Positions 18,665 through 28,990 are shown, counted from the first letter of the stretch. The stretch: DNA of 64,000 nucleotides from an uncultured Tateyamaria sp. (GCF_947504105.1 NZ_CANNGP010000005.1:116443-180442), one strand, 5' to 3'. A program made the numbers and translations. The notes: a model not told the origin generated them from the letters alone.

Positions 18665-18686
18665 GTGCAACTTTTTTTACTTACAG
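18665..18686 (-). promoter_or_regulatory. AT-rich/TGCAA motif copy upstream of folD
   Basis: + strand GTGCAACTTTTTTTACTTACAG; 17/22 identical to tmm copy GTGCAAAATAGTTGACTTACAG (11171-11192). Confidence 0.4.
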
Positions 18687-18860
18687 TACGCTTTGAATGG
18701 TTGAAATTTGTCCGCAAATCCGCCCATACCTTACGGGAACGCCACGAGCTTGGCATACAACCCTGTTGTCGGTCAGCTACGAAGGCGGCAAAACATGTCG
18801 TTTACGATCTGCTTTCTCTGGCCGTTCACGCGCGCAGTTTGAACGACGTTTCGTGTTGAT

Positions 18861-19421
18861 TCAATTCGTGAAGCGCAAGTCTGATGACGCGAGCACATGC
18901 CCATCGAGCGCCAACATCATCTGCTGCCAGTCCACGGTGGGATCATCCACCGACGGAAGTGCTGTGGGTTTTGCGTCCAGCGCATAGACGGTGATGATGT
19001 ATTCATGGGCCGGACCGGGTGGCGAACAGGGCGGCGTGTAGCCGACGCCCCGCATGTCCTTGTCTGCCCCTTCATCCCCGATCGAGCCCGGATTACCACG
19101 TTCCAGAGTGCTCGTGGTCGCAGGAAGGTTCCACAACAACCAGTAGTGGCTGGGCGTATCGACCCCTTCAAGCGTTCCTCGCGGATAGTGATGCATGGAA
19201 ACGGCGATGCTTCTGGTACCCTCAGGTGTGTCGGACCATGCAAGCGGAGGAGAAAGACCATCCCCACCATCGCGTGTGCACTTCAGATCGGCGGGCAGTG
19301 ATCCACCGGGGTCAATGACTGGACTGGTCAGGGCGAAACCGTCCTGCGCAAGTGCTGCGCTGGCCAGGAACCACGTGATGAAAAACGGGCTGGAAAGAGG
19401 CAGTGTCGCCAAAGGTCTCAT
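18861..19421 (-). CDS. YbhB/YbcL-family (Raf kinase inhibitor-like) secreted protein
   Basis: PEBP-like pattern (PPLAWSDTPEGTRSIAVSM...HYWLLWNLPA...YTPPCSPPGPAHEYIITVYALD) with signal peptide. Confidence 0.85.
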   Translation of the reverse strand: MRPLATLPLSSPFFITWFLASAALAQDGFALTSPVIDPGGSLPADLKCTRDGGDGLSPPLAWSDTPEGTRSIAVSMHHYPRGTLEGVDTPSHYWLLWNLPATTSTLERGNPGSIGDEGADKDMRGVGYTPPCSPPGPAHEYIITVYALDAKPTALPSVDDPTVDWQQMMLALDGHVLASSDLRFTN

Positions 19422-19761
19422 CGCAACACCTTTTGGGGAAAGTACCGACCAGTGTTGGCAACAGGCGAAAGGCGGAAGACCGGCGTCACCTTCGCCGACG
19501 CAACCCGAGCCATTTCAGGCAAAGCACTTCGAGAAGTCCGACGTCGGGGCAACATTGGCATAAGCGTCCTCCGAATCTCAGGTTGTCTGCATTGAACGTG
19601 CAGGCACGGGGTTTCCGTCGGTCGTTGAACGCATTGCTTGCCAGAGAACGTGTACGGGCCGGTTGCAGCGCTCTGACGACAGACCACCATGCGCACCGCT
19701 GGAACTGTGATACAGGTGCTGCGCGGCAATATCAGATGAAGAAAATGACGCGCTGCGCACG

Positions 19762-20177
19762 ATGAATTTACGAGACCTGGAATATGTTTTGGCAGTTACA
19801 AAAGTCGGAAATTTCAGCAGTGCCTGAGATGTGTGCCACGTTTCGCAACCCGCGCTGTCCAACCAGATCGGGAAGTCGGAAAAGAGCAGGGAATAGGCAT
19901 CTGCATTCCAATACGCGACGAAACACGGCTGACGGCCTTTGGTCGACCCGTCGTCACGATTGCCGAAGATATGCTGTTCGGCGCACAAAGCATCAAAGAT
20001 GCAGCGACAGAATTTCCTGATCCAGAGGCTGTGTCGTTCCATATTTGCCTAACAACGACACTTGCCCCGGAGCTGACCAAGCACTTTATGGAACCGTTCA
20101 ACGAACTATCCTCGAACATGCGGGTTACGATGATCGAGGACCTGCCCCAAAACCAAGGTTCCGAATGGTGGCGCTGA
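19762..20177 (+). pseudogene. Decayed LysR-family (OxyR-like) regulator
   Basis: MNLRDLEYVLAVTKVGNFSSA then TGA at 19825, DVCHVSQPALSNQIGKSE, then frame change into EQGIGICIPIRDETRLTAFGRPVVTIAEDML...; C-terminal effector domain missing. Confidence 0.75.
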
Positions 20178-20323
20178 CGTCGCAACCCTGATTGAATGGC
20201 CATGGAGTTATCGCTCTGATCCGCGCAAGTAATTGCCGCGAGCTGAGCGAGCCTTGGCATCCCGCGTATTGCGACCTACTGTGAACAGGTGTCGCCACCA
20301 GCACGCCTGCATCGAGGCTTTTC

Positions 20324-21088
20324 ATGGATATCAAAGACAAGATTGTAGTTGTCACGGGCGCAGCCGGCGGCATTGGACGCGCGCTTTGCATCGCTTTTGC
20401 TGATGCGGGCGCAAAACACGTTGTCTGCGCCGACAAAGACATTGCAGGAACGGAAGAAACTGCACGCAATATCAATGGCACAACGGTCGAAGCTGATGTT
20501 TCGAATGAGGAACAGATCAAAACACTGATCGACAACACGGAAACGACTGTCGGTCCAATCGACATTTTCTGTTCCAACGCAGGCGTATTGGTTGAAGGCG
20601 GTGCAGATGCACCCGATACGGACTGGCAACGGTTGTGGGATATCAATGTGATGGCGCATGTGTGGGCCGCCCGGCATGTTGTACCGCTGATGACCAAGCG
20701 CAGTGGCGGCTATTTGCTGAACACGGCGTCAGCGGCTGGCCTGTTGAACCAGATCGGCTCTGCGCCCTACGGCGTGACAAAACACGCCGCCGTTGGCCTT
20801 GCAGAATGGCTGGCCATCACACACGGGGACGCAGGCATCAAGGTATCTGTATTGTGCCCACAGGCCGTGCGCACCGCAATGACCGAAGGCCACGAAGACC
20901 ACGTCGCAGCAATCGACGGGATGCTTGAACCGGAGGATGCCGCCAAGGCCTGTCTTAACGCCATTCGGGATGAAACGTTCCTGGTCTTGCCGCACGCAAA
21001 TGTGCGTAAGTACATGCAACTCAAGACAGCTGATTATGACCGCTGGATTGTCGGGATGCAGAAATTGAACCGTGCCTACACGGCTTAA
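20324..21088 (+). CDS. SDR-family oxidoreductase
   Basis: TGAAGGIGRALCIAF, NAGV, YGVTKHA motifs. Confidence 0.88.
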   Translation: MDIKDKIVVVTGAAGGIGRALCIAFADAGAKHVVCADKDIAGTEETARNINGTTVEADVSNEEQIKTLIDNTETTVGPIDIFCSNAGVLVEGGADAPDTDWQRLWDINVMAHVWAARHVVPLMTKRSGGYLLNTASAAGLLNQIGSAPYGVTKHAAVGLAEWLAITHGDAGIKVSVLCPQAVRTAMTEGHEDHVAAIDGMLEPEDAAKACLNAIRDETFLVLPHANVRKYMQLKTADYDRWIVGMQKLNRAYTA

Positions 21089-21954
21089 GCTTTTGGCGTG
21101 ATCGGCCGAATGAGCCCCTCTTGGGCCACAGAGGCAACCAGAGTTCCATGCTTGTCGTAGATCATGCCGCGGTTGAAGCCCCTGCCCTTGCCCGACCACG
21201 GGCTGTCCATGGTGTACAAGTGCCAATCGCAGAACTCTGCCGGGGCGTGGAACCACATGGCGTGATCCAGGCTTGCTGCCATCACGCGACCCGTAAACCA
21301 GGTTTGCCCATGAGGACGCAAAGCAGTCCCCAGCAAGTTCAGATCTGACGCATAGGCCAGAAGACAGTGTTGCAATTGTGGGCTGATGCCACGCGCGGCT
21401 GCCATGCGGAACCACAGGTGGCTGCGGTCATCCATTGGCTCCGGAGTGAAAAAATCGCGCGGTGCGACCTCTCGGATATCAATCGGGCGCGGGCGCAGGA
21501 ACTCTTCATGGAACTTCGCAGGTATCCGATCCACCACGGCTTCGCGTAGCGTTGTGCGGTCGGACAGGTGGTCTGGGCCTTCGACATCCGGCATGGGGTG
21601 TTGGTGCGACCAGCCGTCTTCATCCGCGTGAAAGGATGCCGACATGTTCAGGATCTGCCGCCCATGCTGGATAGCAACAACGCGGCGCGTGGTAAAACTG
21701 CCGCCGTCGCGCGCCCGGTCGACCTGGTAGATGACCGGGATGGACGGATCGCCCGGACGGATAAAGTAGGCATGCAACGAATGGCACAACCGGTCCTCGA
21801 CTGTGCGATAAGCTGCCGCTAATGCCTGCCCGATCACCTGACCGCCAAAAATGCGCGTGGGTGTCTCGCCACCCTGCCCGGTTCCACGGAACAAATCGAC
21901 TTCAAGCCGCTCTACGGCGAGAAGGTCCAACAACGTCTGATGTGCATCTGTCAT
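21085..21954 (-). CDS. Acyl-CoA thioesterase II (TesB-like)
   Basis: Double hotdog TesB pattern (RIFGGQVIGQALAAAYRTV, SLHAYFIRPGD, LDHAMWFH). Confidence 0.85.
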   Translation of the reverse strand: MTDAHQTLLDLLAVERLEVDLFRGTGQGGETPTRIFGGQVIGQALAAAYRTVEDRLCHSLHAYFIRPGDPSIPVIYQVDRARDGGSFTTRRVVAIQHGRQILNMSASFHADEDGWSHQHPMPDVEGPDHLSDRTTLREAVVDRIPAKFHEEFLRPRPIDIREVAPRDFFTPEPMDDRSHLWFRMAAARGISPQLQHCLLAYASDLNLLGTALRPHGQTWFTGRVMAASLDHAMWFHAPAEFCDWHLYTMDSPWSGKGRGFNRGMIYDKHGTLVASVAQEGLIRPITPKA

Positions 21955-21967
21955 GGATTTTGTCCTG

Positions 21968-23176
21968 TCACATCAATGCACCATGCACCAGCGCTTTGAG
22001 TTCGGCCCGCGCCGGGTAGCTTGAAGATGGACTGAGTTGAGTAAAGAACACGACGCTCAGGTCATGCGCCCGGTCGACCCAGAAAAAGGTGGACGCCATG
22101 CCACCCCAGCTGAAGTCCCCGATGGAAGACTGCACCCGACTGCGCGCCGGGTCTATGACAACCGCACCGCCAATCCCGAACCCCATCCCCTCCATCGGCT
22201 GTTCGGCAAAGCTGGCAGGGCCAAGGCTCGCGATGTCGCCAGCCAAGTGGTTCGACATCATGAATTCGGCGGTCGAGGATGAGATCAACCCCTGCCCTCG
22301 TTCCCGCAAACACTCGGCGAATGCCATGTAGTCGTCGATTGTCCCGACCAGACCGCCGCCGCCGCTGAAACAGGTGGTGCGCCGGAACGGAGAGTGTGCA
22401 GCAGCATCAAAGAGCCTGAGCGAACTGTCACCATTTGCGGTGGTGTTCAGGTCCATCGCATCCCCGGCAAGCGGTGTATAGAGACTGGCAAATCGGCCGA
22501 GCGTGTCGTCTGGTACCGAAAACCCGGTATCCTCCATGCCAAGTGGATCCAGCACGCGTTCGCGGAACACGTGATCAAGCGATTGACCCGTGACGACCTC
22601 GATTACCCGGCCAATCACATCGATGCCAACTGAGTATTCCCAGCGTTGCCTCGGCGCGAACGCCAGCGGCAAGCCAGCCAGCGCGTTACATTGTTCGGCC
22701 AATGTACCAGAGGTGGGTTTGAACAGAAGATCCAGATCCGCCATTGCCTCGGGCAGAACACCGGGATTGAACGGGTAGCTCAGCCCCGATCGGTGCGTGA
22801 GCAGCTGGTGCAGTGTCGGGGTTGCACAGGGTTCCGTCTGTGTCAGATCGACGGCACCGGTCCGAAGCGCACGCATTTCGCCAAACGCGGGCAGGAAACG
22901 GGACAGCGGTGCGTCCAGATGCAGAGCGCCTTCCTCGACCAGCATCATGAGGATCAAGGATGTGATGGGTTTGGTCATCGAATATAGACGTGCCACGGTG
23001 TTCCGATCAAAATCGGTCCCGGTCACAAGGTCGCGCACACCGGATTGAGCGAACAGCATTTCCTGCCCATGTTGATGGATCAGGACGGACAAGCCGGCAA
23101 ATCTCTGCTCTGATGTGTAACGATCTGCCCAGGTCTGGATACGGAAAAGGCGGTTCGGATCGAGGGTCAGTGACAT
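21968..23176 (-). CDS. Serine hydrolase, class C beta-lactamase/esterase family
   Basis: SMTK catalytic motif in ARLYSMTKPITSLILM; YSVGIDVIGRVIE. Confidence 0.82.
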   Translation of the reverse strand: MSLTLDPNRLFRIQTWADRYTSEQRFAGLSVLIHQHGQEMLFAQSGVRDLVTGTDFDRNTVARLYSMTKPITSLILMMLVEEGALHLDAPLSRFLPAFGEMRALRTGAVDLTQTEPCATPTLHQLLTHRSGLSYPFNPGVLPEAMADLDLLFKPTSGTLAEQCNALAGLPLAFAPRQRWEYSVGIDVIGRVIEVVTGQSLDHVFRERVLDPLGMEDTGFSVPDDTLGRFASLYTPLAGDAMDLNTTANGDSSLRLFDAAAHSPFRRTTCFSGGGGLVGTIDDYMAFAECLRERGQGLISSSTAEFMMSNHLAGDIASLGPASFAEQPMEGMGFGIGGAVVIDPARSRVQSSIGDFSWGGMASTFFWVDRAHDLSVVFFTQLSPSSSYPARAELKALVHGALM

Positions 23177-23253
23177 TCCGCCACGATACGAGGCCACGCG
23201 GCCTTGCCAAGACAAAAGACAGGACGATAGCCTGAAGTTGAGGGAGGATTACT

Positions 23254-23865
23254 ATGCTCAAGCTTTATTTCGCGCCGCGCAGCCGAGCCATACGGGTCGC
23301 CTGGCTTCTCGAAGAGATGCAGCTGGACTACGAGCTTGAAACCTATGCCCTCGGCGATCCTGCCATGCGCAGTCCGGAGTACCGCGCAGATATTCATCCG
23401 ATGGGCCGGGTCCCGGTACTTGTTGATGGCGACGTGCAAATCATGGAAAGCGGCGCGATCCTTGAATACCTTGTGACGCGGCATGGCGATGGCCGGTTCC
23501 GACCGGCTGTGGGCAGCAACGCGTATCCCGCCTATTTGCAATGGCTGCATTACTCGGAAGGCATGCTGATGCCGCAAGTGAACAGCTATATGGTCGAAAC
23601 GTTCTTTTTGCCGCCCGAACGACAGTCCGAAATCCATGCAAAGCGAGCGAAAAAGCTGCTCGGACAGATGTTGGGGCCCATCGATGTGGCGCTGAATGGG
23701 AAAGATTACCTGGCGGGCGACTTCTCGGCGGCGGATATCATGACCGGGTCAGCGGCGATCTCGGCCAAAGGTATTGGGATCGACCTGTCACAGATGCCGC
23801 GGCTGGCTGCATATGTTGATCGGCTGATGATGCGGCCAGCATACAAGGTCGCCGCCGCACTGTGA
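23254..23865 (+). CDS. Glutathione S-transferase family protein
   Basis: GST N-terminal fold pattern (LYFAPRSRAIRVAWLLEEM...MESGAILEYL). Confidence 0.87.
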   Translation: MLKLYFAPRSRAIRVAWLLEEMQLDYELETYALGDPAMRSPEYRADIHPMGRVPVLVDGDVQIMESGAILEYLVTRHGDGRFRPAVGSNAYPAYLQWLHYSEGMLMPQVNSYMVETFFLPPERQSEIHAKRAKKLLGQMLGPIDVALNGKDYLAGDFSAADIMTGSAAISAKGIGIDLSQMPRLAAYVDRLMMRPAYKVAAAL

Positions 23866-23905
23866 CCCAACGGTCGCGGTCACCCCAGAGGTGGTGTCAA
23901 GCCAA

Positions 23906-24607
23906 TTAGACTTCCAACCACTCTTTGCGGATGTCATCACGCGCCTTCAGGTCGTCTGGTGTACCGTCAAACACTACCTGCCCGTGCCCCATGACATAGA
24001 CGCGGTGCGCGATGTCGAGCGCGATCGAGAGCTTCTGTTCCACCAGCAACGTCGCAATCCCGCGTTTCGCGATTTCCTGAAGCAAATGGGCCACGCGCTG
24101 TACCATTTGCGGGGAAAGCCCTTCGGTGGGTTCGTCAATCATGACCAGGTCCGGGTCACCCATCAGCGTTCTGCACATGGTCAGCATCTGTTGTTCCCCG
24201 CCTGACAGCACCGATGCTTCCACATCGGCGCGACGGGAGAGGTTTTCGAACATGTCGAACATGTCCTGCATCGACCAGCGTCCCTGCCCGTCTTTCTGCC
24301 CGGGTTTCAGGCCGAGAATAAGGTTCTGCCGCGTTGTGAGACCGGGAAAGATATCACGGTTTTCAGGCACATAGCCGATGCCGAGATTGGCGACTTCGTA
24401 GGCTTTCTTGCCCGCAATCTCCTGTCCGCGAAACTTGACCGAGCCGTGCGGTTCCACTTCCCCCATCACAGCCTTGCACGTGGTCGACCGTCCCACGCCA
24501 TTGCGGCCCAGCAGGGCCACGATCTCACCCTCTTCGATCTGAATGTTAACGCCTTGAAGGATGTGGGATTTGCCGTAATAGGCATGCAGGTCAGTGACAT
24601 CGAGCAT
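23906..24607 (-). CDS. livF: Branched-chain amino acid-type ABC transporter ATP-binding protein (LivF-like)
   Basis: Walker A GRNGVGRSTTCK, signature LSGGEQQM, Walker B DLVMIDEP. Confidence 0.87.
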   Translation of the reverse strand: MLDVTDLHAYYGKSHILQGVNIQIEEGEIVALLGRNGVGRSTTCKAVMGEVEPHGSVKFRGQEIAGKKAYEVANLGIGYVPENRDIFPGLTTRQNLILGLKPGQKDGQGRWSMQDMFDMFENLSRRADVEASVLSGGEQQMLTMCRTLMGDPDLVMIDEPTEGLSPQMVQRVAHLLQEIAKRGIATLLVEQKLSIALDIAHRVYVMGHGQVVFDGTPDDLKARDDIRKEWLEV

Positions 24608-25362
24608 CAGTGTGCCTCCAGTGCTTCGCCAAGGTAGGCTTCCTGAACCTTGGGGTTGGCCCGTACCGCCTCGGGCGTGCCTGTGGCGATGATTTCGCCG
24701 TAGACCAACACCGATATCTGGTCCGCCAGGCCAAAGACGACACCCATGTCATGTTCGACCATCACAAGCGTCTTGCCTGTCGTCACCGTGCGGATCAAAT
24801 CGACGATATAGTCGGTTTCCGAGTGGCTCATCCCAGCGGTGGGTTCGTCCAGCATGATAACATCCGCCCCACCTGCGATCGTGATCCCAATCTCAAGCGC
24901 GCGCTGTTCGGCATAGCTGAGCACGCCAGCCGGCAAATCGCGGCGGGCGGTCAGGTTGATTTGTTCGAGGATCTGGTCTGCCCCGTTGGTCAGTGCGCGG
25001 CTGCGCCCTACCATGGACCAGAAATTGTAACGGTACCCCATGGACCAGAGCAGCGAACACCGCACGTTTTCAAATACCGTCATCTTGGGAAAGATGTTGG
25101 TGATCTGAAAACTGCGCGACAGGCCCATGCGGTTGATTTGAAATGGGGCTTTGCCTGCCAGATCCTGCCCGTGCAGGCGGATTGCTCCGTCGGACTGGGG
25201 AAAGCGACCCGTGATCAAGTTGAAAAGCGTCGATTTACCTGCCCCGTTGGGCCCGATGATCGCGTGTCGTTCACCCTTGCCGATGCTGAGGTCCACACCG
25301 CGAATGATCTCGGTTTGACCAAAGGACTTCTTGAGCCCGTCTAGTTCCAGCGCGGCGCTCAT
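24607..25362 (-). CDS. livG: Branched-chain amino acid-type ABC transporter ATP-binding protein (LivG-like)
   Basis: Walker A GPNGAGKSTLFNLITG, Walker B DVIMLDEPTAGM. Confidence 0.87.
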   Translation of the reverse strand: MSAALELDGLKKSFGQTEIIRGVDLSIGKGERHAIIGPNGAGKSTLFNLITGRFPQSDGAIRLHGQDLAGKAPFQINRMGLSRSFQITNIFPKMTVFENVRCSLLWSMGYRYNFWSMVGRSRALTNGADQILEQINLTARRDLPAGVLSYAEQRALEIGITIAGGADVIMLDEPTAGMSHSETDYIVDLIRTVTTGKTLVMVEHDMGVVFGLADQISVLVYGEIIATGTPEAVRANPKVQEAYLGEALEAH

Positions 25363-26657
25363 CGTGGGGTTCCGTCAGGTGTGTTGGCATCATTCCACGC
25401 CTCGGCCAGTGCGGGTGCCGTGGCGCGCGCGACGCCAAAGCCGATCAAAGTGACCGCGATCGCTACAATCCAAGGCAGCATGGTGTGACTGTCGAATGTG
25501 ATCCAATAAAGGGTCATGCTATGATCACCCGCACTTGCATGGCGCAGATGGAACGTCATTTCGATCAGCGCGGCGCCCCCCAAGCATCCAACGGCACCCG
25601 CCCCTAGCGTCTTGAGGTAGGGTATGCCCAGCCGACCCAACTTGCCAAGGCGCATGGCTGGCACATGCATCATGATCAGCCCTGCGAGCCCACCGGGAAA
25701 AAACATCACCGTCACGACAAAGACGATGCCAAGATAAAACCCCCATAGTTCGGTTTGCAGGCTCAGCACGGTCTGCACCAACGTGAACACTATGGCGCCC
25801 AGAATGGGTCCAAAGAAGAAACCGACACCGCCCAAGAAGGTGGCAAGCAGGATGAGCCCGGACTGCGTAGTGTTCAAGTTTTCTTCGGTCAATATTTCGT
25901 AGTTGACGGCAAAAAGCGCACCTGCGACCCCTGCGAAAAAACCGGATGCGACAAAGGAAAAGAAGCGGACCCAGCGTGCGGAGAAGCCCAGAAATTCGGC
26001 CCGCTCGGGGTTGTCGCGTACGGCGTTTGCCATACGGCCGAGCGGAGTGCGGGAGTAGAGATACATCAGTGCAGCAGATATCAGAAGCCATGCAGTTATC
26101 AGGTAGTAGACCTCGATCTGTTGCAAAAATTCGACGCCGAAGAACGGCATGCCGTAAGTGCGGTCGCCCGAGATGCCCTCTTCGCCACCGAAAAAGGCGA
26201 CAATGATGACAGAACAGGCCGCGATCAGTTCGCCAACGCCCAGGCTGATCATGGCGAAAACCGTACCCGCCTTGCGGGTTGAAAAGCTTCCGACGATAGT
26301 CGCCAGTCCCATACCCATGAGACCGCCAAAAATGGGCAGAACGGGCAGCGGGATACCGGCAAAGAAATCGTCCATGTTCATGATATGAACACAGGCAAAC
26401 CCGCCAACACCGGCATAGACTGCGTGGCCGAAGGACAGCATGCCGCCCTGCCCCAGCAGCATATTGTATGCCAGGGCAAAGATGATCGTGATGGCCATCT
26501 GGTTCATAATGGTTATGGCAGAATTGGCCGTAAAAATGAACGGCAGAACCATCAGCAATACTGCTGCGATCCCCCATGGCATCAGTGGGATGACCATAGA
26601 ACCGGCGCGCATCCGCTGTGCAGCTTTTGTCGGGTCTGAGGTGAACTGATCTGTCAT
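25359..26657 (-). CDS. livM: Branched-chain amino acid-type ABC permease (LivM-like)
   Basis: LivM-like membrane protein (LSFGHAVYAGVGGF), overlapping its neighbours. Confidence 0.86.
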   Translation of the reverse strand: MTDQFTSDPTKAAQRMRAGSMVIPLMPWGIAAVLLMVLPFIFTANSAITIMNQMAITIIFALAYNMLLGQGGMLSFGHAVYAGVGGFACVHIMNMDDFFAGIPLPVLPIFGGLMGMGLATIVGSFSTRKAGTVFAMISLGVGELIAACSVIIVAFFGGEEGISGDRTYGMPFFGVEFLQQIEVYYLITAWLLISAALMYLYSRTPLGRMANAVRDNPERAEFLGFSARWVRFFSFVASGFFAGVAGALFAVNYEILTEENLNTTQSGLILLATFLGGVGFFFGPILGAIVFTLVQTVLSLQTELWGFYLGIVFVVTVMFFPGGLAGLIMMHVPAMRLGKLGRLGIPYLKTLGAGAVGCLGGAALIEMTFHLRHASAGDHSMTLYWITFDSHTMLPWIVAIAVTLIGFGVARATAPALAEAWNDANTPDGTPR

Positions 26658-27610
26658 GCGTCACGCTTTCCGAACAGGCCATAAGGACGGAAGATCAGGA
26701 TCAAAACCATAAGGATATATGGCAGGATGTCCGCGATCTGTGGGCTGGTGATCGACCATAAATCACGCCAAGCGCTGTCCCAGATCGGTTCGGGCTTGGT
26801 AAAGCCTGCCCATGTGAGCAGATCTTCCATCCGCAGATTGTATGCCTTGGAAAAGGTTGTGATCCAACCGATGAGCAAAGAAGCGACAAGCGCGCCCCAA
26901 AGCGAGCCCAGCCCGCCAATGACGATTGTGACGAAAACGATTGAGCCAAGGACAAAGGCCATACCCGGAAATGTGCCCAGCACAGGCCCCGCGATGACGC
27001 CAGCCACACCAGCAAGCGCCGTACCGACGCCAAACACACCCATGAAGATCAGCGGCACATTGTGCCCCAAAGCCTCGACTGTTTTGGGATATGTCAGGGC
27101 GGCCTGGATGATCATGCCAACGCGCGTCCGCGTCAGGACGTAAAGCAATCCAATAAAGATCGCGATCGAAATAAAGATCATGAATATCTTGTAGGCCGGG
27201 ATAGAATTGCCTGCGATGGAGAACGCGGTGAACTGCAATATCTCGGGTGTGGCGTAGGGCATCTGGTTCTTGCCCCAGATGAACTGCACCACCTCTTCGA
27301 TGAGTAGCGCGAGGCCGAAGGTAAAGATCAGCTCTGGCACGTGGCCATATTGGTGCACACGCCTGAGCCCGTAGCGTTCCACACCTGCACCCAGCACACC
27401 AACAACAAGCGGTGCGATAAGCAAGCCCATCCAGAAACCGATGTACAGGCTGATCTGGAAGGCAAAATATGCGCCCAGCATGTAAAAACTGGCGTGGGCA
27501 AAGTTGAGCACGCCCATCATGGAAAAGATGAGCGTCAAGCCCGCTGACAGCATGAAAAGCAGAAGGCCGGTCACAAGTCCATCGATCAGATTGACAAGGA
27601 TAAGGTCCAT
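26654..27610 (-). CDS. livH: Branched-chain amino acid-type ABC permease (LivH-like)
   Basis: LivH pattern (MMGVLNFAHASFYMLGAY). Confidence 0.87.
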   Translation of the reverse strand: MDLILVNLIDGLVTGLLLFMLSAGLTLIFSMMGVLNFAHASFYMLGAYFAFQISLYIGFWMGLLIAPLVVGVLGAGVERYGLRRVHQYGHVPELIFTFGLALLIEEVVQFIWGKNQMPYATPEILQFTAFSIAGNSIPAYKIFMIFISIAIFIGLLYVLTRTRVGMIIQAALTYPKTVEALGHNVPLIFMGVFGVGTALAGVAGVIAGPVLGTFPGMAFVLGSIVFVTIVIGGLGSLWGALVASLLIGWITTFSKAYNLRMEDLLTWAGFTKPEPIWDSAWRDLWSITSPQIADILPYILMVLILIFRPYGLFGKRDA

Positions 27611-27655
27611 ATCAGGCGTGATCCCAATGCCGCTTGCGCGACGCGATTTCTGTTT

Positions 27656-27710
27656 GAGTTTGAGGGGTTCCCCCCCTCAAACTCCCCGTCGTATTTTTGG
27701 TCAAAAGAAG
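27656..27710 (+). repeat. Intergenic hairpin plus conserved tail, copy 1
   Basis: GAGTTTGAGGGG / CCCCTCAAACTC stem (27656-27684) then GTCGTATTTTTGGTCAAAAGAAG (27688-27710). Confidence 0.55.
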
Positions 27711-27748
27711 CATGCAGGGCCAACGAAACGCGGCCCCACCGGATCAAA

Positions 27749-28990
27749 TCACGGGCGACGCATCTGGCAGCTTGTGGGACTGTCGGCCGCGGCCATCTCG
27801 ACCGTTTTGACCACCTTCACGCCGAAACCGGAATTGTCGTAGTCGTACACCACGTCATCGGTATGCTCCATGATATGTACGTTCTGGATCAACTGATGAT
27901 CACTTTCGCGCATCATGAGTTGGCCACCCCAGAGGCTTTCGTGCTCCATTCCCGCAAGTGCATACGCGACCGGCACGACATCATCTGCTGTCCCGGCTTC
28001 GTTGATCGCCTTGGCCAACATCTCGATCACGTTGGTGATACGGGCCTGGCTTAAATTGCCATCCGGATATTTGGTTTTGAACGCCTGAATATATTCTGAC
28101 GCGGTGTCATTTGCCGGTGGGTTCAACTGACCCTCTGCCACGAGCCGCAAGCTACCCACCCCGGCATCACCGAAGGCGGCAGTGATCCCATCCGCTGCCG
28201 CGTAGTACGTGTAGATCGGACCCGTAAATCCATTCTCAAGCACAGATTTGCCCAAACCGACCATATCGGCACCCCAGTTGCCTGTGATTACAGCGTCCGC
28301 CTCGGAAGCGACAATCTTGCGGCTGTAGGGGGTGAAATCCTTGACCTTTCCAATGGGGTGTAACTCGTTCCCGACGATTTCGATCTCGGGCGCCTTTTCA
28401 CCCAGATACTTGACTGCTGCAGCCGCCACAGCTTTGCCGAAGCTGTAGTCCTGCCCAATGATATAGACCTTTTCGATGGCATCATTGCTGACGATACTGT
28501 CGGTCAGCGCATCCATCTTGATGTCTGCATTGGCGTCAAAGCGGAAGTGCCAGAAGTTGCACTTGTCGTTTGTCAGCGCCGGATCCACGGCAGAATAGTT
28601 CAGGAACAACACCCGGCCGTCCGGGTTGCGGCGGTTGTGCTTGTTGATCGCTTCGGTGAGCGCGTTGGCCACGCCCGATGAATTGCCTTGCGCGATGTAG
28701 CGAATGCCCTGATCAATCGCGACCTGCAGCTGGATCAACGACTCTTTGGGGCTGATCTTGTTATCAAAGGCGACAATCTCGAACATGTCACCATCAAGCA
28801 CGCCGCCTTTCTTGTTCACCAGCTCTTCGGCGGCGAATTGGTACTGGTGCAGACCGTTGGTGCCAGTCCCGGCAAACGGGCCAGACAATGGGTCGATAAA
28901 GGCGATCTTGATGGTGTCAGCGCCAGCAGCAAAGGCGCTGACGGCCAAGGTGAGGGCCGTGGTCAGCCCAAGAATCGTCTTAGTGCGCAT
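27749..28990 (-). CDS. Substrate-binding protein of branched-chain amino acid-type ABC transporter
   Basis: Signal peptide and periplasmic-binding type 1 pattern (IKIAFIDPLSGPFAGTGTNGLHQYQFAAEELV). Confidence 0.88.
   Translation of the reverse strand: MRTKTILGLTTALTLAVSAFAAGADTIKIAFIDPLSGPFAGTGTNGLHQYQFAAEELVNKKGGVLDGDMFEIVAFDNKISPKESLIQLQVAIDQGIRYIAQGNSSGVANALTEAINKHNRRNPDGRVLFLNYSAVDPALTNDKCNFWHFRFDANADIKMDALTDSIVSNDAIEKVYIIGQDYSFGKAVAAAAVKYLGEKAPEIEIVGNELHPIGKVKDFTPYSRKIVASEADAVITGNWGADMVGLGKSVLENGFTGPIYTYYAAADGITAAFGDAGVGSLRLVAEGQLNPPANDTASEYIQAFKTKYPDGNLSQARITNVIEMLAKAINEAGTADDVVPVAYALAGMEHESLWGGQLMMRESDHQLIQNVHIMEHTDDVVYDYDNSGFGVKVVKTVEMAAADSPTSCQMRRP

Noticed and set aside
18697-18987. 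96-aa + ORF downstream of the folD-side motif
   Set aside because: Overlaps the YbhB/YbcL gene antisense and shows no coherent domain.
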